This document shows, piece by piece, positions 47,038 through 55,078 of a DNA stretch of 64,000 bases. How positions within the stretch are numbered: position 1 is the stretch's first letter; every line of letters starts with the position of its first letter. A model generated the notes under the pieces. That model searched no databases and was not told the DNA's origin. It was given only the letters and a program-made list of their open reading frames with translations. The stretch is taken from positions 1 to 64,000 of the forward strand of contig NC_016745.1 in assembly GCF_000243075.1 (NCBI RefSeq). Direction: 5' to 3'. The position numbers and the translations under genes are program-made. The stretch comes from Oceanimonas sp. GK1 (GTDB taxonomy: Bacteria; Pseudomonadota; Gammaproteobacteria; Enterobacterales; Aeromonadaceae).

Positions 47038-48389
47038 CCTCACCGCAAATCCTGCTGATCGACGACGACGCCGCCATTCGGCGCTCCGCCGGCCAGACCC
47101 TGGAGCTGGATGATTACCGGGTCTGCGCCCTGGACAGTGCCGACCAGGCCCTGCCGCTGCTCAGCGAGGACTTTGCCGGCATCGTCATTACCGACATCAA
47201 CATGCCCGGCCTTACCGGGCTGGAGCTGCTGGAACGGGTCAGGGCGCTCGACCGCGACATTCCGGTCATCCTGATCACCGGCTTTGGCGATATCTCCATG
47301 GCGGTGAGCGCCATCCGCAACGGTGCCTACGACTTTATCGAAAAACCGTTTTCCTCGGATCTGCTGCTCGATGTGGTACACCGGGCCCTTGAAAAACGCA
47401 CCCTGACCCTGGACAACCGCCGCCTGCGCCGGGAGTTGCAGGCCCAGAGCGCGCCGGGCCCACGCATTATCGGCAACTCAACCGCGGTACAGGATCTGCG
47501 CCGACTGGTACAGACGGTGGCGTCCAGCCCGGCGGACATTTTGCTGATGGGGGAAACCGGCTCGGGCAAGGATCTGCTGGCCCGTTATATTCACGAACAC
47601 AGTCCGCGCCGCCACAACAACTTTGTGGCCATCAACTGCGGCGGCATGCCTGAAAGCCTGATCGAATCGGAGCTGTTCGGTCACGAAAGGGGCGCCTTTA
47701 CCGATGCGAAGGAAAAGCGCATCGGCAAGTTCGAGCATGCCCAGGGCGGCACCCTGTTTCTCGACGAGATTGAAAGCATGCCCATGAGCCTGCAAATCAA
47801 GCTGCTGCGGGTGCTGGAAGAGCGCGCCATTGAGCGGCTGGGCTCCAACCGCCTGATACCGCTGGATATTCGCATTATCGCCGCCACCAAGGCGGATCTG
47901 CGCGCCCTGGCCGACGCCGGCGAATTCCGGGAAGATCTCTACTACCGGCTCAACGTGGTGCGCATCGACATTCCCCCGCTGCGCGCCCGTCCGGAAGATA
48001 TTCCCTTGCTGTTTCAGCACTTTGCCCTGCTCGCCTCGGCGCTGTATGAGCGGGAAATCCCGCCGCTGTCGGCCGAGCGGCTGCACCTGCTGCTGAGCCA
48101 TACCTGGCCGGGCAATGTGCGCGAGCTGCGCAATCTGGCGGAGCGTTACGTGCTGCTGGGCGAAGCCTGCTCCTTTGACCTGAATGAACAGGGCCATAAC
48201 GACACTCCGGCCGCCGGCCAGGGCCTGGCGGCCCGGGTGGATCGGTTCGAAAAAACCCTGATCCAGACCGAGCTGGCCCGTCACGGCGGCTCCATCAAGC
48301 ACACTCAGGAAAGCCTGCAACTGCCGCGCAAAACCCTGTACGACAAGATGAAAAAACACGGCCTCGACAAGAACGACTACAAGGGCTGA
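47034..48389 (+). CDS. dctD: Sigma-54-dependent response regulator DctD
   Basis: 451 residues: receiver with Asp54 (VITDINMPG), AAA+ domain with Walker A GETGSGKD (173-180), Walker B GGTLFLDEIES, and a Fis-type C-terminal helix-turn-helix (GSIKHTQESLQLPRKTLYDKMKKHGL). The sigma-54 contact loop reads GAFTDA (220-225) instead of the usual GAFTGA. Likely target is the -24/-12 promoter at 49177-49190 via the palindromes upstream of it. Confidence 0.92.
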   Translation: MTSPQILLIDDDAAIRRSAGQTLELDDYRVCALDSADQALPLLSEDFAGIVITDINMPGLTGLELLERVRALDRDIPVILITGFGDISMAVSAIRNGAYDFIEKPFSSDLLLDVVHRALEKRTLTLDNRRLRRELQAQSAPGPRIIGNSTAVQDLRRLVQTVASSPADILLMGETGSGKDLLARYIHEHSPRRHNNFVAINCGGMPESLIESELFGHERGAFTDAKEKRIGKFEHAQGGTLFLDEIESMPMSLQIKLLRVLEERAIERLGSNRLIPLDIRIIAATKADLRALADAGEFREDLYYRLNVVRIDIPPLRARPEDIPLLFQHFALLASALYEREIPPLSAERLHLLLSHTWPGNVRELRNLAERYVLLGEACSFDLNEQGHNDTPAAGQGLAARVDRFEKTLIQTELARHGGSIKHTQESLQLPRKTLYDKMKKHGLDKNDYKG

Positions 48390-48447
48390 ACGCTTGCTTT
48401 TAACGCCGCCCGACTTAATATAAGAAAAAACTAAATTAGAGGTGTTT

Positions 48448-48873
48448 ATGGCAATCAAGACATACAAGGTCACCACCGAGATGACCGATGGCTGGCAGGT
48501 GCGGGCAGAGGTGGGAAAACATCAGATGGTGATCGATCAGCCGGCCGCCGGCGATACCGGCCCCAATCCCCTGGATACCTTTCTGTTTGCCCTCGCCGGC
48601 TGCATTTCCACCATCGCCAAAATGACCGCCCGGGAGCAGGGCTTTGAACTGCGCGGCATTCGCGTGGAGGTCAGCGGCGAGCTCAATCCGGCGGGGCTGG
48701 CCGGCAAGCCGAGCGACGATCCGGTGGGCTTTAAACACATCGACATTCGCGCCGACATCGATGCCGACCTCAACGAGGCCGACAAGCAGGCTTTTCTTGA
48801 GCTGGTGTGTGCCCGCTGCCCGGTGCACGACAACCTGCTGCGGGCCACACCAGTCAGCCACCAAAGCCGTTAA
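48448..48873 (+). CDS. OsmC/Ohr family protein
   Basis: 141 residues. The two redox cysteines of the family are present: LAGCISTIAKM and CARCPVHDNL, with an extra Cys before the second. Members reduce organic hydroperoxides. ATG 48448 has AGAGG. It lies between dctD and the transporter promoter; the first palindrome begins seven bases after its stop, so that palindrome may also work as a weak terminator. Confidence 0.88.
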   Translation: MAIKTYKVTTEMTDGWQVRAEVGKHQMVIDQPAAGDTGPNPLDTFLFALAGCISTIAKMTAREQGFELRGIRVEVSGELNPAGLAGKPSDDPVGFKHIDIRADIDADLNEADKQAFLELVCARCPVHDNLLRATPVSHQSR

Positions 48874-48879
48874 TCCTTT

Positions 48880-48901
48880 AATGGGTGGAATTCCACCCAT
48901 T
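48880..48901. promoter_or_regulatory. DctD enhancer candidate site 1 (perfect 22-bp palindrome)
   Basis: Half-site AATGGGTGGAA followed directly by its exact complement. It is about 300 bp upstream of the predicted sigma-54 transcription start and is repeated at 49038 and 49070, which argues for a protein site rather than only a hairpin. A T-rich tail follows. Confidence 0.7.
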
Positions 48902-48907
48902 CTTTTT

Positions 48908-49009
48908 GTCACTCCCGAGAAGGCGAGGAGTCCAGACGCACCTTCAGCTCTGTCGTCGCTATCCCACTGAGTAAGCCATGCTCTGGATGCCCGTCTGCAC
49001 GGGCATAAC
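48908..49009. repeat. Degenerate palindromic intergenic repeat
   Basis: Left part GTCACTCCCGAGAAGGCGAG...TCCAGACGC and right part CTCTGGATGCCCGTCTGCACGGGCAT look like the two ends of the widespread 'GTCATTCCCGCGAAGGCGGGAATCC...' type repeat. The right end has its own stem ATGCCCGT/ACGGGCAT. It is lodged between enhancer sites 1 and 2. Confidence 0.5.
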
Positions 49010-49037
49010 AGGGTCTGGCATCACGGCCGCTCTCCCC

Positions 49038-49059
49038 AATGGGTGAAAACCCGCCCATG
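49038..49059. promoter_or_regulatory. DctD enhancer candidate site 2 (imperfect)
   Basis: Matches site 1 at 17 of 22 positions (AATGGGTG...CCCAT preserved, centre altered). Ten bases before site 3, so the two could bind adjacent dimers. Confidence 0.55.
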
Positions 49060-49069
49060 GCTTCTTATT

Positions 49070-49091
49070 AATGGGTGGATTTCCACCCATT
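49070..49091. promoter_or_regulatory. DctD enhancer candidate site 3
   Basis: Same as site 1 except for one central base (GGATTTCC for GGAATTCC). About 110-130 bp upstream of the predicted start site, a usual distance for enhancer-binding proteins. Confidence 0.72.
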
Positions 49092-49176
49092 TTTTCACCC
49101 TATCGAAGTCACTCTCGCGTCCGCATTGCTTCCAAGCCCCCTTTTGGTGCGGGTCTCGCCGGCATGCACCAAAGTT

Positions 49177-49190
49177 GGCCTGCCTTTTGC
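49177..49190 (+). promoter_or_regulatory. Sigma-54 (RpoN) -24/-12 promoter of the TAXI-TRAP operon
   Basis: GG at 49177-49178 and GC at 49189-49190 with exactly ten bases between, in the context TTGGCCTGCCTTTTGCT (consensus TGGCACG-N4-TTGCW). Predicted transcription start near 49202, about 50 bp before the permease ATG. The activator DctD is encoded upstream. Confidence 0.85.
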
Positions 49191-49251
49191 TAACAACATG
49201 TTAATGAAAACGGCGGCATGTTGGCGGCCGATGAAAAAACGAGGTTAAGGA

Positions 49252-51453
49252 ATGTCACAGCAACAACAACAGCTCGACGGACTCAGCCCCGAGGAGCAGA
49301 AAAAGCTCAAGGAGCTGATGGAAAAGGACGCCAAGTCCGAGCGCAAGCTCACCGGGCCCTGGGCCTGGCTGGTGGCGGGGCTGGCCGCAGCCATGGTGGC
49401 CCTCTACTTCTACGGTGCCGGCGTCGCCGCCCTCAGCACCCAGTATCACCTCGGCATTTATGTGCTGATCACCTTTGTGCTGGTGTTTCTGCTCTACCCC
49501 GCCGGCAGCCGCGCCGCTCACGGGGGCCTGTCGGTGGTGAGCGCCGCCCTGCTGGCACTGCTGGCCGGCTGCTTTGTCATCTACGACTCCCCCACCGCCC
49601 TTTACCAGCAGTTCACCCTGTTTCGGGAAACCTGGGAGTACGATGGCCTGGGCATGGCGCTGGAGCAGGATCTCGACCGGCTGCACTATGTGCTGCTGCT
49701 TATCCTGCCCTTTGCCGCCCTGATGGTTCCGCTCGATCAGTGGCTGAGCCGGCGCAACGGCAACAGCCCCACCGCCAGCGACGTGGTGCTGGCGCTGATG
49801 GTGGCCGGCACCGTGCTGTACTGGATCAGCCAGTTTGAAGCCCTCAACTACCGGGCCGGGGCCGAGAACGAAGTGGACATGCTGGTGAGCGTGGTGGGCC
49901 TGCTGCTGTCGCTCGAGATCTGCCGCCGGGTGCTGGGCTGGTCCATCACCCTGATCGGCGTGGGCATGATCGCTTTCGCCCTGTTCGGCCCCTACCTGCC
50001 GGAGCTGTTCGCCCACCGGGGCTTTCGCTTTGAGCGCCTGGCCACCGCCCTGTTCCTGACCACCAACGGCGTGTTCGGGGTGATGGCCAACGTGCTGGCC
50101 ACCTACGTGATTTTGTTCATCTTCTTCGGCGCCTTTTTGCAGAAGTCCGGCGCCGGCAAGTTCTTTATCGACTTGCCCCTGGCCCTGGCCGGCCGCTCCA
50201 CCGGTGGCCCCGCCAAGGTGGCGGTGATCTCCTCCGCCCTGTTCGGCTCGGTGTCCGGCTCTGCCATCGCCAACACCGTCTCCTCCGGTGCCTTTACCAT
50301 CCCGATGATGAAGCGGGCCGGCTTCAAGCCCCACGTGGCCGGCGCCATCGAGCCCGCCGCCTCCATCGGCGGCATGTTCCTGCCCCCCATCATGGGCGCG
50401 GGCGGCTTTCTGATGGCCGAGCTCACCGGCACCCCCTATTCCACCATCATGATCCTGTCCATCGGGCCGGCCATTCTGTATTTCCTGGCGGTGTACTGCA
50501 TGGTGCACTTCGAGGCCAAAAAACACGGCCTGGTGGGTGTGCAGGGCGAGGAAATCCCCCACTGGAAAACCGTGTTCAAGGGCGGCTGGTACTACGCCCT
50601 GCCGCTGGTGATCATCACGGTGCTGCTGCTGGCCGGCCGCTCCGCCGGCAACTCGGCGTTCTGGGCCACACTGTCGTGCATCGCGGTGAGCTGGGTCAAC
50701 AAGGAAACCCGCATGGGGCCGAAACAAATCTGGGAAGCCATCCAGGTGGGGGCGCGCAACACCCTGATCGTGGGCGCCACCATTGGGGTTATCGGCGTGA
50801 TTGTGGGCACCATCTCGCTCACCGGCATGGGCCTCAAGTTCTCGGATCTGATCATCTCCATGGCCGGCGACAGCCTGCTGCTGGCGCTGGTGCTGGTGGC
50901 CATCGCCTCCCTGGTGCTGGGCATGGGCGTGCCGGTGACCGCCGCCTACCTGATCGTCGCCGTGCTGGCGGTGCCGGCCCTGGGCGAGTTCGGGGTCTCC
51001 GCCATCGCCGCCCACATGATCGTCTACTGGCTGTCCCAGGACTCCAACATCACGCCGCCGGTGTGCGTGGCCGCCTACGCCGGCGCCGCCATCGCCGGCT
51101 CGGACCCCTGGAAAACCGGCTGGACCTCCTTCAAGTTCGCCAAGATGCTGTACGTGATGCCGCTGCTATTCGCCTATGTGCCGGCCATGCTGCTCGACGG
51201 CACCACCCTGGAAATCATCACCGCCTTTACTTCCGCCACTCTTGGGACCCTGGCCTTTGGCGCCTTTGCCATGGGCTATCTGCGTCGCCAGACTCGGTGG
51301 CACGAATGGCTGTTGCTGGGCGCCGGCACCCTGCTGCTGTACTGGCCGACCTTTGTATCGGATATCGCCGGCCTGGCGCTGGTGGCCCTGGTGTGGTGGC
51401 TGCAGCGCGAAGGCAGCCCCGGCGCCGCCGTTCATCATTCCAACGCCCATTAA
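49252..51453 (+). CDS. TRAP transporter fused permease (4TM/12TM, TAXI type)
   Basis: 733 residues. A charged cytosolic N-terminus (Glu/Lys-rich, 1-36) leads into about sixteen to nineteen helices combining the small (DctQ-like) and large (DctM-like) subunits, as in TAXI systems. The DctM part is seen in FFGAFLQKSGAGKFFIDL, GSVSGSAIANTVSSGAFTIPMMK and MGVPVTAAYLIVAVLAVPAL. Energy comes from an ion gradient. Operon with a stress protein and the binding protein, under a sigma-54 promoter. Confidence 0.93.
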   Translation: MSQQQQQLDGLSPEEQKKLKELMEKDAKSERKLTGPWAWLVAGLAAAMVALYFYGAGVAALSTQYHLGIYVLITFVLVFLLYPAGSRAAHGGLSVVSAALLALLAGCFVIYDSPTALYQQFTLFRETWEYDGLGMALEQDLDRLHYVLLLILPFAALMVPLDQWLSRRNGNSPTASDVVLALMVAGTVLYWISQFEALNYRAGAENEVDMLVSVVGLLLSLEICRRVLGWSITLIGVGMIAFALFGPYLPELFAHRGFRFERLATALFLTTNGVFGVMANVLATYVILFIFFGAFLQKSGAGKFFIDLPLALAGRSTGGPAKVAVISSALFGSVSGSAIANTVSSGAFTIPMMKRAGFKPHVAGAIEPAASIGGMFLPPIMGAGGFLMAELTGTPYSTIMILSIGPAILYFLAVYCMVHFEAKKHGLVGVQGEEIPHWKTVFKGGWYYALPLVIITVLLLAGRSAGNSAFWATLSCIAVSWVNKETRMGPKQIWEAIQVGARNTLIVGATIGVIGVIVGTISLTGMGLKFSDLIISMAGDSLLLALVLVAIASLVLGMGVPVTAAYLIVAVLAVPALGEFGVSAIAAHMIVYWLSQDSNITPPVCVAAYAGAAIAGSDPWKTGWTSFKFAKMLYVMPLLFAYVPAMLLDGTTLEIITAFTSATLGTLAFGAFAMGYLRRQTRWHEWLLLGAGTLLLYWPTFVSDIAGLALVALVWWLQREGSPGAAVHHSNAH

Positions 51454-51462
51454 GGAGGGCCC

Positions 51463-51912
51463 ATGTCACGGATTCATTCCATCCTGTACGCCACCGACTT
51501 TTCCGAAGGGGCCGCCGAGGCGGCGGCCCTGGCTCGGAACATGGCCGAAACCCATGGCGCCCGGCTGCATCTGCTGCATGTGATCACCGAGCTGGACGAC
51601 CGCCACCGCCGTGGCATTCCCGCCAGCGTGATGGAAGCCTTTGTGAAGGAAGTGAAAACCCAGGCCATGGCCGACCTGCACGCCTTTCAGCAACGCCATT
51701 TTGCCGGCTTTACCGGTGAACTGAGCACCGAGCTGAGACTGGGCCACGATGCCGAGGAAATTCTGGCCGGTGCCGCCGCTTGCCAGGCCGATCTCATCAT
51801 GCTCGGCACCCACAGCCGGCGTGGCATGGAGAAACTGCTGCTCGGCTCCACCGCCGAGCGGGTGATCCGCCAGTCGAGCCTACCGGTGCTGACGGTGCCC
51901 GAGCGCCGCTGA
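51463..51912 (+). CDS. Universal stress protein, TRAP-associated
   Basis: 149 residues, UspA fold with ATP-type motif GTHSRRGMEKLLLGSTAERVIRQS (G-2x-G-9x-G-S/T). UspA-like TeaD binds ATP and tunes the TeaABC TRAP transporter in Halomonas; this gene lies between the permease and the binding protein and may play that part. AAGGAGG ribosome site, 9 bp after the permease. Confidence 0.92.
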   Translation: MSRIHSILYATDFSEGAAEAAALARNMAETHGARLHLLHVITELDDRHRRGIPASVMEAFVKEVKTQAMADLHAFQQRHFAGFTGELSTELRLGHDAEEILAGAAACQADLIMLGTHSRRGMEKLLLGSTAERVIRQSSLPVLTVPERR

Positions 51913-51961
51913 CCCTGATTCATTGGAAGACCATAAACCTAACGACAACGAGGAAATCACC

Positions 51962-52954
51962 ATGACCAAGCACACCACATCCTTTCGTGTACTGACCACC
52001 CTGGCCGTGGCCACCGTCGCCAGCCTGGGCACCGGTGCCGCTCAGGCCCAGACCGAGCGCCTGGCCTTTTCCGGGGGCCCCGACGGCGGTACCTTTCAGT
52101 ATTTCTCCAACGGCATCTCCACCCGGCTGTCCCGCACCCTGGACGGCGTGGAGGTGTCCAACATGGCCTCTGCCGGCTCGGTGGAAAACCTGCGTCGGGT
52201 CAACTCCCGGGATGCCGACTTTGGCATCGTCTACTCCGGCGACATGTACCTGGGCCAGAACGGCCAGCTGACCAACGATACCCGCAAGTACCGCAACGCC
52301 AGAGCGGTGTCCTACCTCTACGGCGCGCCGGCCCACCTCATTGTGCTCGACGGCGCCGGTATTACCGAGGTGTCCCAGCTGGAGGGCAAGAATGTAGCCG
52401 TGGGCCCGGCCGGCTCCGGTGCCGCCGCCTCGGCCCAGCGTTTTTTTGAAAGCGTGGGCCTGTGGGACAAGATCACCCCTCAGTACATCGGCTACAACCA
52501 GGGCGCCTCGGCCCTGGGCGACCGCCAGATAGACGCCCTCTGGGTGTTTGCCGGCTTCCCCAATGCCTCGGTGATCCAGGCCGCCTCCAGCAACGACATT
52601 CGCCTGCTGCAGGTGCATGAAGCCGCCAGCGCCGGCACCCTGTTCCAGGATCACCCCTACTACGCCGAGGTGACCATTCCCGCCGGCACCTACCCGGGCG
52701 TGGACTACGACGTGGTCACGGTGCAGGACTCCGCCCTCTGGGTGGCCGGTCGTCATTTGTCCGCCGACCGGGTGGCCGACAGCCTCAAGCAAATCTATTC
52801 CGAGGAAGGCCTGACCTTTATGCGCTCCGTGTCCCAGGCCGCCGCCTCCATGAGCATCGACACCGGCACCATGGGCATCGTGACCCCGCTGCACGACGGC
52901 GCCAAGGCCTTCTGGACCGAGCAGGGCAAAACCCTGACCGAGCAACAGCAGTAA
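51962..52954 (+). CDS. TAXI-family TRAP solute-binding protein
   Basis: 330 residues with a Sec signal (cleavage after AAQAQ, about residue 30). Opens with the TAXI hallmark SGGPDGGTFQYFSNGISTRL and continues with NSRDADFGIVYSGDMYLG and KNVAVGPAGSGAAASA. TAXI proteins bind glutamate, 2-oxoglutarate or related acids in the few studied cases; ligand here not decidable. ATG 51962 after ACGAGGAAATC; a frame extension to 51923 is not needed. Confidence 0.92.
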   Translation: MTKHTTSFRVLTTLAVATVASLGTGAAQAQTERLAFSGGPDGGTFQYFSNGISTRLSRTLDGVEVSNMASAGSVENLRRVNSRDADFGIVYSGDMYLGQNGQLTNDTRKYRNARAVSYLYGAPAHLIVLDGAGITEVSQLEGKNVAVGPAGSGAAASAQRFFESVGLWDKITPQYIGYNQGASALGDRQIDALWVFAGFPNASVIQAASSNDIRLLQVHEAASAGTLFQDHPYYAEVTIPAGTYPGVDYDVVTVQDSALWVAGRHLSADRVADSLKQIYSEEGLTFMRSVSQAAASMSIDTGTMGIVTPLHDGAKAFWTEQGKTLTEQQQ

Positions 52955-52982
52955 CCTTTTTTCCTGCCTCCTGGAAGATCAT

Positions 52983-53006
52983 AACGGGCCCATCGCGGCC
53001 CGTTTT
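52983..53006 (+). terminator. Terminator of the TAXI-TRAP operon
   Basis: AACGGGCC-CATCGC-GGCCCGTT followed by TTCTTA, 29 bp after the binding-protein stop. Confidence 0.85.
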
Positions 53007-53057
53007 CTTATTCCGGGCCTTCTATACTGAACAACAGTCTTTCAGCCGGAGTTCACC

Positions 53058-53618
53058 ATGACCCACCTCAGCGCCGAACGGGATGCCCTTCTCGACACCG
53101 CCCTGCACCTGGCCCTGCACCGGGGCTGGCACGGCTTCAGCCTGTACGAACTGGCCGACGCCCGGGAGCTGAGCCTGGCGGAGCTGAGCCGGTATTTTCG
53201 CTCCCGGGATGACCTGGCCGAGGCCCTGTTCGACCGGGCCGACCAGGCCCTGCTCAGCCTGCCACTGGACCCGCAGGAGCCCATGCATGAGCGGCTGCTC
53301 ACCGGCATCATGGTCTGGCTCGACTACCTGGCACCCTACCGCCATCTGGTCAGGGAGATGCTGGGCTACAAGCTGGAGCCTGGTCACCTGCATCTGCAGG
53401 CCCACGGTATTACCCGCATCAGCCGCACCGTGCAGTGGCTGCTGGAAGCCGCCGACTGGCAGGCCGGCGGCCTGCACCGCTCGGCGGGGGAAGTGGCGCT
53501 CACCGGCATCTACCTCACCGCCATGGCCAGCTTTATGGTGGACACCAGCGACCACCTCAACACCACCCGTACCCTGGTCCACGGCCTGCTTGCCCGTACC
53601 GGCCGGCTGCTGCAATAA
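53058..53618 (+). CDS. TetR-family transcriptional regulator
   Basis: 186 residues. N-terminal TetR helix-turn-helix (LLDTALHLALHRGWHGFSLYELADARELSLAELSRYF) and an all-helical ligand domain. Ligand and targets are not evident. It could control the following membrane-protein gene, 72 bp downstream in the same direction. Confidence 0.82.
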   Translation: MTHLSAERDALLDTALHLALHRGWHGFSLYELADARELSLAELSRYFRSRDDLAEALFDRADQALLSLPLDPQEPMHERLLTGIMVWLDYLAPYRHLVREMLGYKLEPGHLHLQAHGITRISRTVQWLLEAADWQAGGLHRSAGEVALTGIYLTAMASFMVDTSDHLNTTRTLVHGLLARTGRLLQ

Positions 53619-53690
53619 ACCCTTTCGGCCCCCGGCCTGTGGGAGTAGCATAACCACAACACCCTGTTTTGACTGGGAAAGCCATATTTC

Positions 53691-55049
53691 GTGATCACCG
53701 CTGAACGCAAGGACGGCCACATCCTCAGGCTCTCACGTATTTTACGGGAAGCCACCGAGCACCGGCTGGATCTCTATCTGTTCGTGCCCGGCGAGCTGGG
53801 GCTGAACAGCCACGTCGTGCCGGAAGAACACTTTTACCACAACGCCATTCACAGCAGCCGCACCTATTTCAGCGATCGGCCCCACCTGCCGCTGGTGCAC
53901 AGCCGGCTGGCCGAGCGCGGCAAACTCACGCCGGAACAATACCGGTTGAGCCTGAGCCTCTATGGCTACCAGTATGTGGTGGGGCTGGAGCAATCCTGCC
54001 ATGAGCTGCGCCACCGCATGGACACCGTGTCCCAGGCGGAAGTGGAGGAGGTCGTCGCCCTGGCCCAGGACATTCTCGGCCGGCTGCGCCGCCGGGTGCC
54101 GAGCGACGACACCCTGCGCAAGTACTACGCCAATATCGACAACTATGTGTCCTGGTTCACCGAACAGCGGCTACTGTCGCTGGTGGCCCACCTGCCCCGC
54201 AACGGCGATTATAAAAACGTCAAATCGCTGCTGCTGGAAGTGGGCGCCATTGAGCGCCAGCACCGCATCGACAACCAGTACAACACCGCCCACGCCAACG
54301 ACTCGCTGTCGCGCATTTCCAACAAGATGCGGCTGCTGCGCCGGCTGATTGAATATCCGGTAACCCTCAAGGAACGCACTCGGGAGCTGGGCGGCGGCGA
54401 GCAGAAGCTGCTCAAGGCGGTGGTCACCGCCGTGGTGATGACCACGGTGTCGCTGGCCGCCTACGAGGTGCGCGAAACCCTGGGCGGTATTTCCATGATG
54501 GTGATTTTCGCCCTGGCCCTGCTGTACGCCCTGCGCGAGCTGTTCAAAGACGATCTGCGCAACACCCTGTGGCGCTGGCTGCGCAAGGGCCGGCCCAAGT
54601 GGCGGCGGCAATACTTTGATGTGCACAGCACGCAATTGGTGGGGCGCCAGCTGGAGTGGTTCGACTATCAGCGCCCGTCCCGGGTGCCCGACGACGTGCG
54701 CGCCGTTCGCCGGGCCAACATCAGCCAGCGGGAAGAAGTGGTGATGCACTACGGCAGCCACTCGCGCATGCTGCCCACCCGCTTTCTGACCGGCTATGAG
54801 CAGACCCGGGAGAGCCTGCAGCTGGATCTGGCCCTGCTGGCCCGGCTGATGGAGAAGGGCTCCCACCATGTATACCAGCTGAAAGACAACCAGGTCTCCC
54901 GTCAGCCGGTGGAAAAGCGCTATCTGTTCAACCTGATCACCCGCGAGGTGCAGGGCCAGAAGCCGCCGGTACTGCAACGCTGGAAGGTGGTGGTCAGCCG
55001 CTCCAAAATCGTGGAGGTGGAGGAAATTCCCCAGTCCCGGCGCCCATAA
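53691..55049 (+). CDS. Unidentified 452-residue protein with two central membrane helices
   Basis: Starts at GTG 53691. The first 240 residues are soluble and helix-rich (many Arg, His, Tyr), two helices follow (about 243-260 and 264-282: TAVVMTTVSLAAYEV and MMVIFALALLYALREL), then a 170-residue soluble C-terminal part ending in beta-like sequence. No enzyme motif recognised. The charge pattern (RELFKDDLRNTLWRWLRKGRPKWRR after helix 2) suggests both soluble parts are cytosolic. Coding use is like that of its neighbours. Confidence 0.75.
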   Translation: MITAERKDGHILRLSRILREATEHRLDLYLFVPGELGLNSHVVPEEHFYHNAIHSSRTYFSDRPHLPLVHSRLAERGKLTPEQYRLSLSLYGYQYVVGLEQSCHELRHRMDTVSQAEVEEVVALAQDILGRLRRRVPSDDTLRKYYANIDNYVSWFTEQRLLSLVAHLPRNGDYKNVKSLLLEVGAIERQHRIDNQYNTAHANDSLSRISNKMRLLRRLIEYPVTLKERTRELGGGEQKLLKAVVTAVVMTTVSLAAYEVRETLGGISMMVIFALALLYALRELFKDDLRNTLWRWLRKGRPKWRRQYFDVHSTQLVGRQLEWFDYQRPSRVPDDVRAVRRANISQREEVVMHYGSHSRMLPTRFLTGYEQTRESLQLDLALLARLMEKGSHHVYQLKDNQVSRQPVEKRYLFNLITREVQGQKPPVLQRWKVVVSRSKIVEVEEIPQSRRP

Positions 55050-55078
55050 CAACACTCGGGCCCGGGCACAGGGGCCCG

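Noticed and set aside
49255-51015. 586-codon frame antisense to the TRAP permease
   Set aside because: Gly/His/Gln-rich low-complexity product typical of a mirror frame; the permease on the other strand is unambiguous.
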